Assembly (NCBI GenBank): GCA_964557285.1
Contig: CAZKZS010000277.1
Location: 1-6,822, forward strand
DNA from: SB15 sp964557285
GTDB lineage: Bacteria; Chloroflexota; Anaerolineae; Aggregatilineales; J027
Length of the DNA stretch: 6,822 bases
Reading direction: 5' to 3'
Shown: one piece after another, positions 6,064 to 6,822 of the stretch
Layout: every line of letters begins with the position of its first letter
Position numbering within the stretch: the stretch's first letter is position 1
Translations under genes and position numbers: made by a program
Notes under the pieces: model-generated
What the model was told of the DNA's origin: nothing
What the model saw: only the letters and a program-made list of their open reading frames with translations
The model's database searches: none

Positions 6064-6822
6064 ATGAGCAAAGGCAAGCTGTTTATCAGCTACAAAACTG
6101 GTAAAGATAACGGGTTATCTCAAACAGCCCATTTCCTAACAGACAAACTCCAGCTTGATGAGTATGAGGTATGGCTGGATAAACAAAATCTGATCGCTGG
6201 CGCGAGATGGGACGACCAGATTTTTTTTGAGCAGATTCCCATTCAGGATGTGGTGCTTTTATTGCTTTCTGAACCCGTCAAAGAATCAAAAGCCATCAGG
6301 CGCGAAGTTGAAATTGCCTCTCGCGTCGGGGTAAGTATTCTTCCGGTTTTGATACGCGGTGATTTTGATGTCAGCGATGTCCTCAATGTGTTAGGCATGG
6401 ATAATGTCCAGTATATAGAATTTAAAACTGCCGAAGCGCATGAATACCAAAAACTTCTTGAGCAAATTGAGGTCAATATTGCCCTGACTCGTAAAAAACG
6501 AGAAGAAAACCTCATCAAACTGGCAAAACAGGGCGAAGAAAAACCTGGCTTCAAAGAAAAATTTACTCCTGATAGCCAGTATTACCGCGTATATACCCTT
6601 CCAGACATAAGCGCAGACGAGTGCAAAGTGTATCTGGCGGCGGGTGATTTAACCCAGATGTGCAAAATTGATGTGCTGGTCAATTCGGAAAACACCTATA
6701 TGCAGATGGCACGGGTGTTTGAAACCGCTTCCCTGTCGTCTAATTTGCGGTGGCGAGGGTCGCTGGTCAAGGGGGGACAGTTGAAGGAAGATACAGTTCA
6801 GTTGGAACTCAATGATCAAATC
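6064..6822 (+). CDS. TIR-domain protein fused to a macro-like domain, cut by the right edge
   Basis: The first 253 residues are present without a stop. Residues about 4-120 form a TIR domain: KLFISYKTG opens it, VWLDKQNLIAGARWDDQI (36-53) covers the BB-loop region, and VVLLLLSEP (63-71) is strand D. E81 in SKAIRREVEIA sits at the catalytic glutamate position of NAD-cleaving TIR enzymes. A charged helical linker follows (about 121-168). The second domain, from about 172, contains AAGDLT (192-197) and IDVLVNSENTYM (202-213). These resemble the macro-domain motifs GDIT and D-x-IVNxAN that bind ADP-ribose. The glycine-rich loop usual after that Asn is not seen, so it is a divergent member. TIR domains hydrolyse or cyclise NAD and macro domains bind or process ADP-ribose products, so a linked make-and-sense function is plausible. 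Immune signalling such as Thoeris is the nearest known theme. No partner gene is visible here. TIR call is strong, macro call moderate. Confidence 0.85.
   Translation, partial: MSKGKLFISYKTGKDNGLSQTAHFLTDKLQLDEYEVWLDKQNLIAGARWDDQIFFEQIPIQDVVLLLLSEPVKESKAIRREVEIASRVGVSILPVLIRGDFDVSDVLNVLGMDNVQYIEFKTAEAHEYQKLLEQIEVNIALTRKKREENLIKLAKQGEEKPGFKEKFTPDSQYYRVYTLPDISADECKVYLAAGDLTQMCKIDVLVNSENTYMQMARVFETASLSSNLRWRGSLVKGGQLKEDTVQLELNDQI

Noticed and set aside
6243..6554. 103-codon frame on the minus strand
   Set aside because: It is a shadow of the TIR gene, with low-complexity Ser/Arg-rich translation and no domain.

Overview
The window is about 6.8 kb of bacterial DNA. It holds six complete protein genes and two genes cut by the window ends. 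No RNA gene, insertion sequence or CRISPR array was seen. The mix of genes (a Uma2-family nuclease, a TIR protein, an OmpR-type two-component pair, a membrane-anchored M23 protein) would suit Chloroflexota or perhaps Cyanobacteria. That placement is an inference from gene content and is weak. Most of the window looks close to half G+C by eye. The first ~340 bases are clearly richer in A+T, at 20 and 23 G+C in two 60-base lines counted.

Left part (1-1253, minus strand): an A+T-rich gene runs off the left edge and has a hydrophobic segment near the cut. It is followed by a membrane-anchored M23 (LytM-like) peptidase with all zinc and catalytic residues present. Only 23 bases separate this peptidase from a divergent short-chain dehydrogenase (1277-2014, plus), whose transcript appears to be leaderless. 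Downstream on the plus strand is a 330-residue protein of unknown function. It resembles the DUF4932 layout but lacks an HExxH zinc site.

Centre (3073-5214, minus strand): a response regulator of the OmpR/PhoB class and its membrane histidine kinase form an operon. The kinase stop codon overlaps the convergent stop codon of the unknown gene. The regulator is divergent from a Uma2-family nuclease-fold gene (5338-5919, plus). The 123-base gap between them holds an 18-base dyad and, next to it, a perfect-register tandem direct repeat of 11 bases ending one base before the -10 box of the Uma2 gene. An 11-base tandem repeat is the usual operator architecture for OmpR/PhoB regulators. The simplest reading is that this two-component system controls the nuclease gene and possibly itself.

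Right part (6064-6822, plus strand, cut by the edge): a TIR-domain protein carries a second domain with macro-domain-like signatures (GDLT, then VNSEN). It is driven by a perfect extended -10 promoter. TIR enzymes make ADP-ribose-type products from NAD and macro domains bind such products, so one chain may both make and sense, or remove, a nucleotide signal. This is the most interesting object in the window. Whether it belongs to an anti-phage system cannot be decided because the gene and its neighbours continue outside.
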